Source: Trebonia sp963734665
GTDB lineage: Bacteria; Actinomycetota; Actinomycetes; Streptosporangiales; Streptosporangiaceae
Direction of reading: 5' to 3'
DNA length: 64,000 bases
Assembly: GCA_963734665.1 (NCBI GenBank)
Contig: CAVTIR010000002.1
Location: 1-64,000, forward strand
Shown piece by piece: positions 46,335 through 54,348 of the stretch. A model generated the notes under the pieces. It did not search any database. It saw only the letters and a program-made list of their open reading frames with translations, and was not told the origin of the DNA. Positions within the stretch are counted from its first letter, which is position 1, and the number at the start of each line of letters is the position of its first letter. The position numbers and the translations under genes are program-made.

Positions 46335-46584
46335 GCCAACCGCCAGCAAGGCGAACGCGCAGCAGGCCGAATATCACCATCGTTATTCGGGCACCTGCAC
46401 GTTCTACGGGCAGTTCAACGGCGGCGATCCGTCGTCATTCGGCACCTACGATTCGGTCATACCAATCGGCGGTAGGCCGAAACCACCCTGCTTTGGCCTG
46501 TACGTGTATGGCACGGCTTACGAGAAGAACGTATCGGGTTCGTACGTCAGCTCGCCCAAGCAGCTGTGCCTGACCAAGTACTGA
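46335..46584 (+). pseudogene. C-terminal fragment of an unidentified, Tyr/Gly-rich protein
   Basis: Right after the pdxS stop, one frame reads YSGTCTFYGQFNGGDPSSFG, then VIPIGGRPKPPCFGLYVYGT and a Lys-Tyr end with stop at 46584. Composition (many Tyr, Ser, three Cys) looks like an exported protein and codon use is less GC-rich than in the neighbours. No start or ribosome binding site is seen, and the frame runs into the end of pdxS. So it is taken as a remnant left by an insertion or deletion between pdxS and pdxT. Confidence 0.35.
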
Positions 46585-46611
46585 GGCTGCTGCTAGGCAG
46601 CGCCGGGCTGC

Positions 46612-46649
46612 GGACGGCCGACCGGGCGAGGTTCCCTGGTCGGCCGTCC
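46612..46649 (+). terminator. Hairpin terminator between pdxS and pdxT
   Basis: GGACGGCCGACC (46612-46623) and its exact complement (46638-46649) with a 14-nt loop. A GGG/CCC pair inside the loop extends it. No T-run. It may separate pdxS from pdxT transcription. Confidence 0.6.
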
Positions 46650-46822
46650 GGCTATCTGGGCCAAACCCCGGGAGCCCGGCCACGCTCCCAGCGTTGCCCT
46701 GTTTACGTGTCGCTCAGGGAAGAACCGCCCCCTGTACGCTGTTGTAAGTGCCAATCCTCTGACCCAAGCGGTACTGACGTGTGCCCGCGGTGACCAGAGA
46801 GAGCTATGGGAGGAATCCGACG

Positions 46823-47422
46823 TTGCCGGTCATTGGAGTACTCGCTCTGCAGGGCGACGTGCGCGAGCACGTGCGCGCGCTTAACGAGGCTGGCGCGACC
46901 GCCACGCCGGTTCGCCGCCTCGGCGAGATCGAGTCCGCCGACGGCCTGGTCATCCCCGGCGGGGAGTCGACCACGCTGTGGAAGCTTGCGACCGCGTTTG
47001 ACCTGCTCGACCCGATCCGCAAGCTCATCGCGGACGGCATGCCCGCGTTCGGCTCGTGCGCGGGGCTGATCATGCTCGCCGACCGCCTGCAGGACGGCGC
47101 CGAGGGCCAGGAGACCTTCGGCGGCATCGACATGACGGCCAGGCGCAACGCCTTCGGCCGTCAGGTGGATTCCTTCGAGCACGATGTCGCCCTGCGTCTG
47201 GACGGTCCCGGCCACGAGGCGGGGGCGCCGTTCCACGCGGTGTTTATCCGCGCGCCCTGGGTGGAGCAAGCAGGCGCGGAAGTCACCGTGCTCGGGGAGG
47301 ATAACGGTAGGATCATCGCCGTCCGGCAGGGTCCGCTACTCGCGACCGCGTTCCATCCGGAACTGACCCCGGACCGGCGCATTCACGAGCTGTTCGTCAA
47401 GATGGTGAAGGGAACGTCATGA
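46823..47422 (+). CDS. pdxT: Pyridoxal 5'-phosphate synthase, PdxT (glutaminase) subunit
   Basis: 199 aa from TTG 46823, chosen because GGGAGGA lies 8 nt upstream and the protein then begins LPVIGVLALQGDVREHV, as in all PdxT. The upstream GTG 46781 would add 14 unconserved residues. Class I glutamine amidotransferase: GLVIPGGESTTLWKL (oxyanion strand), nucleophile Cys in AFGSCAGLIML, and the His-x-Glu pair in ATAFHPELT. It feeds ammonia to PdxS. Its stop overlaps the yebC start (ATGA). Confidence 0.95.
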   Translation: MPVIGVLALQGDVREHVRALNEAGATATPVRRLGEIESADGLVIPGGESTTLWKLATAFDLLDPIRKLIADGMPAFGSCAGLIMLADRLQDGAEGQETFGGIDMTARRNAFGRQVDSFEHDVALRLDGPGHEAGAPFHAVFIRAPWVEQAGAEVTVLGEDNGRIIAVRQGPLLATAFHPELTPDRRIHELFVKMVKGTS

Positions 47423-48171
47423 GCGGCCATTCCAAGTGGGCCACCACCAAGCACAAGAAGGCGGTGGTCGACGCCAAGCGCGGCAAACTATTCGCCAAGC
47501 TGATCAAGAACGTCGAGGTGGCCGCCCGCACTGGTGGCGGCGACCCGGCCGGCAACCCGACGCTGTTCGACGCCATCCAGAAGGCCAAGAAGTCCTCGGT
47601 GCCGAACGAGAACATCGACCGCGCGGTCAAGCGCGGGTCCGGCCAGGAGGCCGGCGGCGCCCAGTACGAGAACATCACCTACGAGGGCTACGGCCCCGGC
47701 GGCGTAGCGGTTCTGGTGGAGTGCCTCACCGACAACCGCAACAGGGCGGCGAGCGACGTCCGCGTCGCCTTCACCCGCAACGGCGGCCGGATGGCCGACC
47801 CGGGTTCGGTGTCGTACCTGTTCAACCGCAAGGGCGTGATCGTCGTCGAGAAGGCAAAGGACCTGAGCGAGGACGACATCCTGCTCGCGGTTCTCGAGGC
47901 GGGCGCGGAAGAGGTCAACGACCTCGGCGAGTCCTTCGAGGTCATCTCCGAGCCGACCAACCTGGTCGCGGTGCGTACTGCGCTGCAGGAGGCCGGCATC
48001 GACTATGACTCGGCCGACGCGGCGTTCCTGCCGAGCAGTGAGATCGACCTCGACGAGGACCAGGCGCGCAAGGTCCTCAAGATGATCGACGCCCTCGAGG
48101 ACTCCGACGACGTCCAGGACGTGTACGCGAACTACAACGTGAGCGACGACATCATGGAGAAGCTCGGCTGA
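47419..48171 (+). CDS. yebC: YebC/PmpR-family transcriptional regulator / translation factor
   Basis: 250 aa. It opens SGHSKWATTKHKKAVVDAKR and continues GKLFAKLIKNVEVAARTGGG, then NIDRAVKRGSGQEAGGAQYE, YEGYGPGGVAVLVECLTDNR and RKVLKMIDALEDSDDVQDVY. Full length. The family includes DNA-binding regulators (PmpR) and proteins that help ribosomes at Pro stretches. Translationally coupled to pdxT. In relatives ruvC follows directly; here two other genes and a hairpin cluster intervene. Confidence 0.96.
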   Translation: MSGHSKWATTKHKKAVVDAKRGKLFAKLIKNVEVAARTGGGDPAGNPTLFDAIQKAKKSSVPNENIDRAVKRGSGQEAGGAQYENITYEGYGPGGVAVLVECLTDNRNRAASDVRVAFTRNGGRMADPGSVSYLFNRKGVIVVEKAKDLSEDDILLAVLEAGAEEVNDLGESFEVISEPTNLVAVRTALQEAGIDYDSADAAFLPSSEIDLDEDQARKVLKMIDALEDSDDVQDVYANYNVSDDIMEKLG

Positions 48172-48323
48172 CCTCCTGGTCACGCTGTAGCTTGGCGGTG
48201 CCCCACGGGCAGTCGTGACTCAGAAAGCGAGTCCCGAACGCCCGTGGATGACACCCCCGCTGCCCCTGTGGTGCCGGGTAGGCGTTTCGTTGCTCTTGCA
48301 TGTTGGTCGTAGGGTTGGCCGTT

Positions 48324-49535
48324 GTGACTGACGTGGAGATCCGGCCCATCACGCTCGACGACGACTTTGACGCTCAGCTTGACCTGGGGCAGCGGGCGTT
48401 TGGGATTTACTCGGCGGAGCACAGGGCAAGTTCGCTGAGTATCGCGCGGATGCGGGCCGCTCAAGGGTGGTTTCTCGGGGCGTTTGTCAACGGAGTGCCT
48501 GCCGCATCCGGCATCGTGCACGACATGCGGCAGTACTGGCTTGGGCAGCCCGTCAAGATGGCCGGGGTCGCCAGCGTCAAGGTCGCGCCTGAGCACCGGG
48601 GCAGGGGCATCGGCCGGACGCTCATGAGCGAGTTGCTGCGGCTGATCGATGAGCGGGGTTACCCGCTGTCGGCGCTCTATCCAGCGACGATGCCGGTCTA
48701 CCGGTCGCTTGGCTGGGAGCTCGCGGGGGCCAGCCACCGGTTCACCATTCCCGCACGGTCGCTGCTCGCAGCGCGCGCGCCGGACGAGGAAGCGGGCGGC
48801 GGGGGAGCGGGACACCGGGACGTTCCCATTCGCAGGGCGAGCCCGGCGGACGCTGCGACAGTCATCGAGGTCATCGGGGAAAACCACCGGGCGGCACGCG
48901 ACGCGGGGCCGGTGACCTGGGACGAAGGTCCTGCCGCCGAGTGGCTTGGCCGTCCGGACCTGTACTCCTACCTGGCGGGAGACGACGGCTTCGCCGCCTA
49001 CCGGTGGACCGACCGCGACCTGTGGGTAGAACGCGTGCACGCCAGGGCACCGGAAACGCTGCGCGCCCTCTGGTCAGTGATCGCTTCGCACTGCTCGACC
49101 GCCGACAACGTGAGCGGCAGGATCGCCCCGAATGACCCGTTCTGGTGGCTCACCCAGGAACGCGACGCCACCATCACCCGCCGCTCCATGTGGATGCTCC
49201 GCGTCGTCGACGTACCGGCGGCGGTTTCGGCGAGGGGCTTCCCGCCAGGGCTCTCCGCCAGCGTGCCGCTGGAAATCCACGACAAGACCCGTCCCGCCAA
49301 TTCAGGTCACTGGCAGCTGACCGTCACCGGCGGCAAGGGCACGCTCATCCCGAACGAGAGCGCGCCTTCGCCTGCTCCCCTCACTCTGGGACCCCGAGGC
49401 CTGGCGGCCCTCTACGCGGGCACCCCGGTCACGGCGCTTCACCTGGCCGGCCTCGTGTCGGGCGGGACCCCGGAGTCGGACGCCGCACTGAACGCGGCCT
49501 TCGCTGCCACCCCGTATATGGTCGACGACTTCTGA
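48324..49535 (+). CDS. Eis-like GNAT N-acetyltransferase
   Basis: 403 aa from GTG 48324. Three-part Eis layout: N-terminal GNAT with acetyl-CoA loop VKVAPEHRGRGIGRTLMSEL, central GNAT-like region (RRASPADAATVIEVIGENHR), and an SCP2-like C-terminal domain (WMLRVVDVPAAVSARGFPPG, LEIHDKTRPANSGHWQLTVT, LTLGPRGLAALYAGTPVTAL). The chain ends in ..YMVDDF, with a free C-terminal carboxylate, which in Eis is part of the active site. Eis enzymes acetylate amines, including aminoglycosides, at several positions. Its natural substrate here is unknown. Inserted between yebC and ruvC. Confidence 0.88.
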   Translation: MTDVEIRPITLDDDFDAQLDLGQRAFGIYSAEHRASSLSIARMRAAQGWFLGAFVNGVPAASGIVHDMRQYWLGQPVKMAGVASVKVAPEHRGRGIGRTLMSELLRLIDERGYPLSALYPATMPVYRSLGWELAGASHRFTIPARSLLAARAPDEEAGGGGAGHRDVPIRRASPADAATVIEVIGENHRAARDAGPVTWDEGPAAEWLGRPDLYSYLAGDDGFAAYRWTDRDLWVERVHARAPETLRALWSVIASHCSTADNVSGRIAPNDPFWWLTQERDATITRRSMWMLRVVDVPAAVSARGFPPGLSASVPLEIHDKTRPANSGHWQLTVTGGKGTLIPNESAPSPAPLTLGPRGLAALYAGTPVTALHLAGLVSGGTPESDAALNAAFAATPYMVDDF

Positions 49536-49612
49536 TTCTGCATCGGCAGATACGGCAGTGCACCGATACGATTGCGCTACCACCGTGGGATTGCGTCGTC
49601 GAGGAGGCGTGA

Positions 49613-50443
49613 ATGATGGGTAATTTCTTCTCTAGCGCGATTCCGGCCAAACTGAGCGAACTGCCGAAGCTCGACACCAGTACGGCCCACATCGCCCGTG
49701 TCTACGATTACTGGCTCGGCGGCAAAGACAACTTCACTGTCGACAGGCAAGTCGGCGATAAGGTGCTTGACATCCACCCGGAGACGGCCCTGTCGGTCCG
49801 TGCAAATCGCGGGTTCCTCGCCCGTGCGGTGCGCTACCTGGCCGCGAAGGAAGGCATCAAGCAGTTCCTCGACGTGGGCACCGGCCTGCCGTCGGCGAAC
49901 AACACCCATGAGGTCGCGCAGTCCGTCGCGCCCGAGGCGCGTGTGCTCTACGTCGACAATGACCCGATCGTCCTCGTGCACGCCCGTGCCCTGCTGACCA
50001 GCAGCCCGGAGGGCGAGACCGGCTACCTCGACGCCGATATGAAGGACCCGGACGCGATCCTCACGGGTGCCGAGCGGATGCTCGACTTCACCAAGCCCGT
50101 CGGGATCATGCTGGTCGCGGTGCTGCATATGCTGCGCGACGAAGAGGAGCCTGGGGCGATCGTGGGCCGCTTTACGGACGCGGTCCCGCCGGGCAGCTTC
50201 CTGGTCATCTCGCACCTGGCAAGCGACGTTCAGCAGGACACGATGGCCGAGATGGGCCGCCGCCTGAACGAGTCGATGACCCAGCAGTTCACTATGCGCA
50301 CCCGCGCCCAGGTCGAGGGCTTCTTCGACGGCCTCACCCTGGTCGAACCCGGCGTGGCCCTCACCCACGAGTGGCGCCCAGACTCAAGCGACGACGCCAA
50401 GACTCCCGGCGTGTTGTGGGCGGGCGTCGCCCGCAAGGACTGA
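49613..50443 (+). CDS. SAM-dependent methyltransferase of the DUF574 / PF04672 type
   Basis: 276 aa. It has LDTSTAHIARVYDYWLGGKD (family opening), VGDKVLDIHPETALSVRANR, SAM motif FLDVGTGLPSANNTHEVAQS, then VLYVDNDPIVLVHARALLTS and IGMLVAVLHML-type (VGIMLVAVLHMLRDEEEPGA). Typical length for this actinomycete-expanded family, which is very abundant in Streptomyces-like genomes. Substrate unknown. It is followed at once by three strong hairpins. GAGGAGG lies about 8 nt before the ATG pair at 49613/49616. Confidence 0.9.
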   Translation: MMGNFFSSAIPAKLSELPKLDTSTAHIARVYDYWLGGKDNFTVDRQVGDKVLDIHPETALSVRANRGFLARAVRYLAAKEGIKQFLDVGTGLPSANNTHEVAQSVAPEARVLYVDNDPIVLVHARALLTSSPEGETGYLDADMKDPDAILTGAERMLDFTKPVGIMLVAVLHMLRDEEEPGAIVGRFTDAVPPGSFLVISHLASDVQQDTMAEMGRRLNESMTQQFTMRTRAQVEGFFDGLTLVEPGVALTHEWRPDSSDDAKTPGVLWAGVARKD

Positions 50444-50457
50444 ATCGTCAGCTCGCC

Positions 50458-50499
50458 CGTGTGCGGTCGGGCCCGCTGGAGCGGGCCCGACCGCACACG
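50458..50499 (+). terminator. 19-bp perfect hairpin, terminator of the methyltransferase gene
   Basis: CGTGTGCGGTCGGGCCCGC (50458-50476), TGGA loop, exact complement 50481-50499, 14 bp after the stop codon. GC-rich without T-run. First of three consecutive palindromes. Confidence 0.85.
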
Positions 50500-50544
50500 G
50501 GGACGGGGACGGGGACGGGATGGGGGCAGGATGGGTGCGGCCGG

Positions 50545-50580
50545 GAAATTTCAGGGCGCGAAACCGCGCCCTGAAATTTC
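50545..50580. repeat. 16-bp perfect inverted repeat
   Basis: GAAATTTCAGGGCGCG (50545-50560), AAAC loop, exact complement 50565-50580. Purpose unknown; it could be a second terminator acting in both directions. Confidence 0.85.
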
Positions 50581-50621
50581 GGTCATTTCACGAAATCTTC
50601 GAATAATCTTACGGCTAGAAA

Positions 50622-50676
50622 AAGATCTTGGATCGATGGTGTCGCTATTGCGTACCTAATTATCCAAGATCTTCGA
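50622..50676. repeat. Dispersed palindromic repeat (copy 3)
   Basis: AAGATCTTGGAT (50622-50633) and its exact complement (50662-50673) frame a 28-nt loop. The right edge, CCTAATTATCCAAGATCTTCGA at 50655-50676, is shared with copies at 44638 and 61861. Confidence 0.8.
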
Positions 50677-50889
50677 AATCAGCTGCGTAGCTTGCGGTGC
50701 CGGCCTGCCTCATCCGGTGTGTCGAGCACGGCATGCCGGATATTTCATGAAATTGTCGGAGCGTGAGCGGCCCGAAGCCGCGACGGCGGGGACACGAGCC
50801 AACGATGCGAGCGCGGCAGGCGTACAGGGCGGTATGGTTGGCGAACAGGTGTTCGCTCGAACGATCGGATGGTGGCATGCGATGACCGG

Positions 50890-51519
50890 ATGGGCGTGGT
50901 GACCCTTTTCGCTGCTCACCCGACGTCCCGTGTCCTCGGCGTTGACCCCGGCCTGACGCGCTGTGGCCTCGGTGTGGTCGACGGCTTGCCGGGACGGCCG
51001 CCGTCCCTCGTCGCCACGGGCGTCATCCGCACCGGCGCGGACGAGGACATCGCGGCCCGGCTGCTGGCGATCGAAGAGGAGATCGAGCGCTGGCTGACCG
51101 AGTACCGGCCCGACGCGGTGGCCGTGGAGCGGGTGTTCAGCCAGCACAACGTGCGGACCGTGATGGGCACCGCCCAGGCCGGGGCCGTCGCGATTGTCTG
51201 CGCCGCCCGGCGCGGCCTGCCGGTGGCCCTGCACACGCCGAGCGAGGTCAAGGCGGCGGTGACCGGCAGCGGCCGCGCCGACAAGGAGCAGGTCACGGTG
51301 ATGGTCATGCGGCTGCTGCGGATGACGGACCGGCCAAGCCCGGCCGACGCCGCCGACGCCCTGGCCCTGGCGATCTGCCACCTGTGGCGCGCCCCGGCCA
51401 TCAGGGCGAGACAGGCCAGGCAGGTCAGCGCGCGCACGACGACCGGAGGTCCCGTGGTTGGAGGTCCCGTGGCAGGAGGTCCCGTGGCAGGAGGTCCCGT
51501 GGTTGGAGGTACTGCATGA
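50890..51519 (+). CDS. ruvC: Crossover junction endodeoxyribonuclease RuvC
   Basis: 209 aa from ATG 50890. ATG 50869 and GTG 50896/50899 are also in frame, with no decisive ribosome binding site. Holliday-junction resolvase: VLGVDPGLTRCGLGVVDG (first catalytic Asp), DAVAVERVFSQHNVRTVMGT (Glu), and the paired carboxylates in PSPADAADALALAICH. The final 30 residues (GGPVVGGPVAGG..) come from a 15-bp tandem repeat and are not part of the conserved fold. It overlaps ruvA by 4 bp (ATGA). It cuts four-way junctions that RuvAB migrates. Confidence 0.94.
   Translation: MGVVTLFAAHPTSRVLGVDPGLTRCGLGVVDGLPGRPPSLVATGVIRTGADEDIAARLLAIEEEIERWLTEYRPDAVAVERVFSQHNVRTVMGTAQAGAVAIVCAARRGLPVALHTPSEVKAAVTGSGRADKEQVTVMVMRLLRMTDRPSPADAADALALAICHLWRAPAIRARQARQVSARTTTGGPVVGGPVAGGPVAGGPVVGGTA
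51445..51510 (+). repeat. Five GGAGGT (Shine-Dalgarno) motifs at exact 15-bp spacing
   Basis: GGAGGT begins at 51445, 51460, 51475, 51490 and 51505 in a repeat of GGAGGTCCCGTGGYW. The last motif has the correct distance (5 nt) to the ruvA ATG at 51516. The array also encodes the GGPVVGG tail of RuvC. Confidence 0.93.
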
Positions 51520-52139
51520 TCGCGCACCTGCACGGTACCGTGGCAGGCGTCGGCCTGGACGGTGCCGTCATCGAGGTCGGCGGCGTGGGACTGCGGGTGC
51601 AGTGCACTCCAGACACCCTCGCCACGCTCAAGCCTGGCGAGCCGGCCCGGGTGGCGACGTTCCTGGTGGTCAGGGAGGACTCGCTGACGCTCTTCGGGTT
51701 CGCCACGGAGGACGAGCGGAACGTCTTCGAGCTCCTCCAGACCGTCAGCGGCGTCGGCCCCCGGCTGGCCCTGGCCATGCTGGCGGTCCACTCACCGGAC
51801 GCGCTGCGCCGCGCGGTCGCGGTGGAGGACGTCAAGGCGCTCACCATGGTTCCCGGGATCGGCAACAAGGGCGCGCAGCGGATCATCCTGGAACTGAAGG
51901 ACCGCCTCGGCGCGCCAAGCGACCATGGTGCCGGGCTCGGCGGCGGGCCGGCCCGCAGGGCCGCGCCGTCCTGGCGGGACCAGGTCACCGTCGGCTTGGT
52001 CAACCTCGGCTGGTCCGCTCGCGACGCCGAGGCCGCGATCATGGCTGTCGAGGCCGACTACGACGGGCAGGCACCCGACGTGGCCACCGCGCTCCGCGCC
52101 GCCCTGCGGAAGCTGTCCAAGCAGTTATCCCCCGGGTGA
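51516..52139 (+). CDS. ruvA: Holliday junction branch migration protein RuvA
   Basis: 207 aa. Domain I (MIAHLHGTVAGVGLDGAVIE ... FATEDERNVFELLQTVSGVG), two helix-hairpin-helix motifs (VSGVGPRLALAMLA; MVPGIGNKGAQRIILELKD) that grip junction DNA, a flexible linker and C-terminal domain III (VGLVNLGWSARDAEAAIMAV) that contacts RuvB. The ATG overlaps the ruvC stop. It binds the junction and loads RuvB. Confidence 0.96.
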   Translation: MIAHLHGTVAGVGLDGAVIEVGGVGLRVQCTPDTLATLKPGEPARVATFLVVREDSLTLFGFATEDERNVFELLQTVSGVGPRLALAMLAVHSPDALRRAVAVEDVKALTMVPGIGNKGAQRIILELKDRLGAPSDHGAGLGGGPARRAAPSWRDQVTVGLVNLGWSARDAEAAIMAVEADYDGQAPDVATALRAALRKLSKQLSPG

Positions 52140-52144
52140 CGAGG

Positions 52145-52297
52145 TGGTATGTCATGGTCGGCTCCCTTCGGGTACCTTCTCCGTCGCCTGCAATATTCTG
52201 TGGGGGACACCCGCACACCCCCTCGTGGTACGTCATGGTCGGCACCCTTCGGGTCCCTTCCCGTCGCCGGCAATATCTTGTGGGGGACACCCGCACA
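52145..52297. repeat. Direct repeat of about 72 bp at 81-bp spacing in the ruvA-ruvB gap
   Basis: Copy 1 is 52145-52217 and copy 2 is 52226-52297. Both run from TGGTAYGTCATGGTCGGC to GTGGGGGACACCCGCACA, with about 8 differences. Each contains ACCCTTCGGGT-like and GTGGG..CCCGCAC hairpins. No ORF with a sensible product covers them. Confidence 0.85.
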
Positions 52298-52405
52298 TCC
52301 CCGTTCCCCGTACCGCCGATGTCCGCACGGACGGCCTGATCGCAACGATCGCGATCGCAGGCGCCCCGCCCCCGCGGACGGTCATCCCCCGGAAGGAGAC
52401 ATCCC

Positions 52406-53515
52406 GTGCCCGCTGACCCCGGTGAGGCCCTGACCAGGGCCGAGGAGATCGAGCTCGCCCGGCGCGCGGGCGGTGCGCGGGAGGCTCATTCTCACGACAG
52501 CGTGGTCTCGCCGCTTGCCGACGGCGACGAGCGGGCGATCGAGAGCGCGCTTCGGCCGAAGCGCCTCGACGACTTCGTCGGCCAGGCCCGCGTTCGCGAG
52601 CAGCTCACCCTCCTACTGCACAGCGCGCTGCGCCGCGGCCGCCCGCCGGATCACGTCCTGCTCTCCGGCCCGCCCGGGCTCGGCAAGACCACGATCGCGA
52701 TGATCATCGCCGCCGAGCTCGGCGCTCCGCTGCGCATCACGAGCGGCCCGGCCATCGAGCGGTCAGGCGACCTGGCCGCGGTGCTCTCCACCCTCCAGGA
52801 GGGCGAGGTCGTCTTCATCGACGAGATCCACCGCCTCGCCCGCCCCGCCGAGGAGATGCTGTACCTGGCGATGGAGGACTTCCGCGTCGACATCGTCGTC
52901 GGCAAGGGGCCGGGCGCGACGGCGATCCCGCTCGATATCGCCCCGTTCACCCTGGTCGGCGCGACCACCAGGGCCGGCCTGCTGCCTGCCCCGCTGCGCG
53001 ACCGCTTCGGCTTCACCGCGCACCTGGACTTCTACCAGCCGGAAGAGCTTGGCGTCATCATCAGGCGGTCAGCCGGCCTCCTGGGCGTGCGCATCGAGGA
53101 CGGCGGCATCGAGGAGCTCGCGCTGCGGTCCCGTGGCACCCCGCGTATCGCCAACCGCCTGCTGCGGCGAGTCCGCGACTACGCTGAGGTCCGCGCCGAC
53201 GGCCGGGTCACCAGGGAGCTCACCAAGACCGCCCTTGAGCTGTACGAGGTCGACGAGCTCGGCTTGGACCGGCTTGACCGGTCGGTGCTCGACGCCCTGG
53301 TCAGGCGGTTCGGGGGCGGCCCCGTGGGCCTGTCCACCCTCGCCGTCGCGGTAGCGGAGGAAGCGGAGACCGTCGAGGTGGTGGCCGAGCCGTTCCTCGT
53401 CAGGCACGGCCTGATCGCGCGAACGCCGCGCGGCCGGGTCGCCACCCGCGCCGGCTGGGAGCACCTGGGCCTCGTCCCGCCCCCGTCCGCCGACACGCCG
53501 ACCCTGTTCGACTGA
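52406..53515 (+). CDS. ruvB: Holliday junction branch migration DNA helicase RuvB
   Basis: 369 aa from GTG 52406 (AAGGAGA at 7 nt). AAA+ motor: ALRPKRLDDFVGQARVREQL, Walker A GPPGLGKTT, Walker B VVFIDEIHRL, sensor 1 TLVGATTRAGLL, arginine finger in APLRDRFGFTAHLDFYQ, and C-terminal winged helix ending FLVRHGLIARTPRGRVAT. A 30-residue N-terminal extension precedes the conserved part. Pairs with RuvA to move junctions for RuvC. Confidence 0.97.
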   Translation: MPADPGEALTRAEEIELARRAGGAREAHSHDSVVSPLADGDERAIESALRPKRLDDFVGQARVREQLTLLLHSALRRGRPPDHVLLSGPPGLGKTTIAMIIAAELGAPLRITSGPAIERSGDLAAVLSTLQEGEVVFIDEIHRLARPAEEMLYLAMEDFRVDIVVGKGPGATAIPLDIAPFTLVGATTRAGLLPAPLRDRFGFTAHLDFYQPEELGVIIRRSAGLLGVRIEDGGIEELALRSRGTPRIANRLLRRVRDYAEVRADGRVTRELTKTALELYEVDELGLDRLDRSVLDALVRRFGGGPVGLSTLAVAVAEEAETVEVVAEPFLVRHGLIARTPRGRVATRAGWEHLGLVPPPSADTPTLFD

Positions 53516-53715
53516 CCGGGCAGGCCGGGCCAGGTAGCGAAATGGTTGCAATGCATGGCAGTGCAGGAGAGTCACGTAGCTTTTGCCCGTCTCGGTAGGA
53601 CCGATACGGTGGCGGTTTTTTGCCATCGGGCCTGCCAGGGCGGACATCTGGGGCTACGGGAGCTGTCTCCGGGGAGAGAACAGTAACGATCCACAGCGGA
53701 AACCTCGTAGGGTGG

Positions 53716-53744
53716 TTATGCGTTTTTATAAGCGCCGCTACACT
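53716..53744 (+). promoter_or_regulatory. Candidate promoter for yajC-secD-secF
   Basis: The 304-bp gap after ruvB has no gene. TTATGC (53716) and TACACT (53739) with a 17-bp spacer, in a locally AT-rich patch (TTTTTATAAG), could be a sigma-70-type promoter 76 bp before yajC. A weak ACCG-ATA-CGGT hairpin with a T-run (53600-53621) may end the ruv transcript. Both are guesses from pattern. Confidence 0.3.
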
Positions 53745-53819
53745 GCGCAGGTTGGCACGTGACCGTCAGGACACGACGGGCCGGCCAGCACGCGGAAAGT
53801 CAACCGGAAGGATGCCCCG

Positions 53820-54305
53820 ATGCTGGGGAGTACCGTACTAGCAGCCACCTCGAGTTCTTCGAGCGGTTTCAACCCGACGACGCTGATCTTCATTCTGGTC
53901 ATCGTCGTGGCCTTCTACCTGCTGATGATCAGGCCGCAGCAGCGCCGTAAGCAGCAGGCCCAGCAGAAGCAGAACACCCTCGAGCCGGGTGCCCGGGTGC
54001 GAACGACGGCCGGCATGTACGCGACTGTCGTGGACGTGGACGGCGACGACGTGATCCTTGAGGTCGCGCCAGGCGTCGAGGTGCGCTACATGAAGCGCTC
54101 CGTCATGGACGTGGTGGCCCCGGCGGAGACGGACGAGGCGACTGACGACGAGGAACCCGCCGACGACGCCGACTGGGAGTCCTCGGACACCACCGAGGAC
54201 GACGTGGATGACACCGCTGACGACGCGGCAGAGTCCGACGCCGATGCCGACGCCGATGCCGACGAGACGGCGTACGAGCAGGCCACCGGCACCAAGAAGG
54301 ACTAA
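53820..54305 (+). CDS. yajC: Preprotein translocase subunit YajC
   Basis: 161 aa from ATG 53820, with GGAAGGA 8 nt upstream. One membrane helix (TLIFILVIVVAFYLLMI), then RPQQRRKQQAQQKQNTLEPG, RVRTTAGMYATVVDVDGDDV and LEVAPGVEVRYMKRSVMDVV, all standard for YajC. The last 55 residues are strongly acidic (Asp/Glu/Thr repeats), longer than in most relatives. It accompanies SecDF at the Sec translocon. Confidence 0.95.
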   Translation: MLGSTVLAATSSSSSGFNPTTLIFILVIVVAFYLLMIRPQQRRKQQAQQKQNTLEPGARVRTTAGMYATVVDVDGDDVILEVAPGVEVRYMKRSVMDVVAPAETDEATDDEEPADDADWESSDTTEDDVDDTADDAAESDADADADADETAYEQATGTKKD

Positions 54306-54348
54306 CGGGCGCTAGCTCAGCACACGCACGCTAAGAGGCAGGCGATAA

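Noticed and set aside
51445..51510. Regular 15-bp repeat array considered as CRISPR
   Set aside because: No spacers, unit too short, lies inside ruvC; it is a simple tandem repeat with Shine-Dalgarno motifs.
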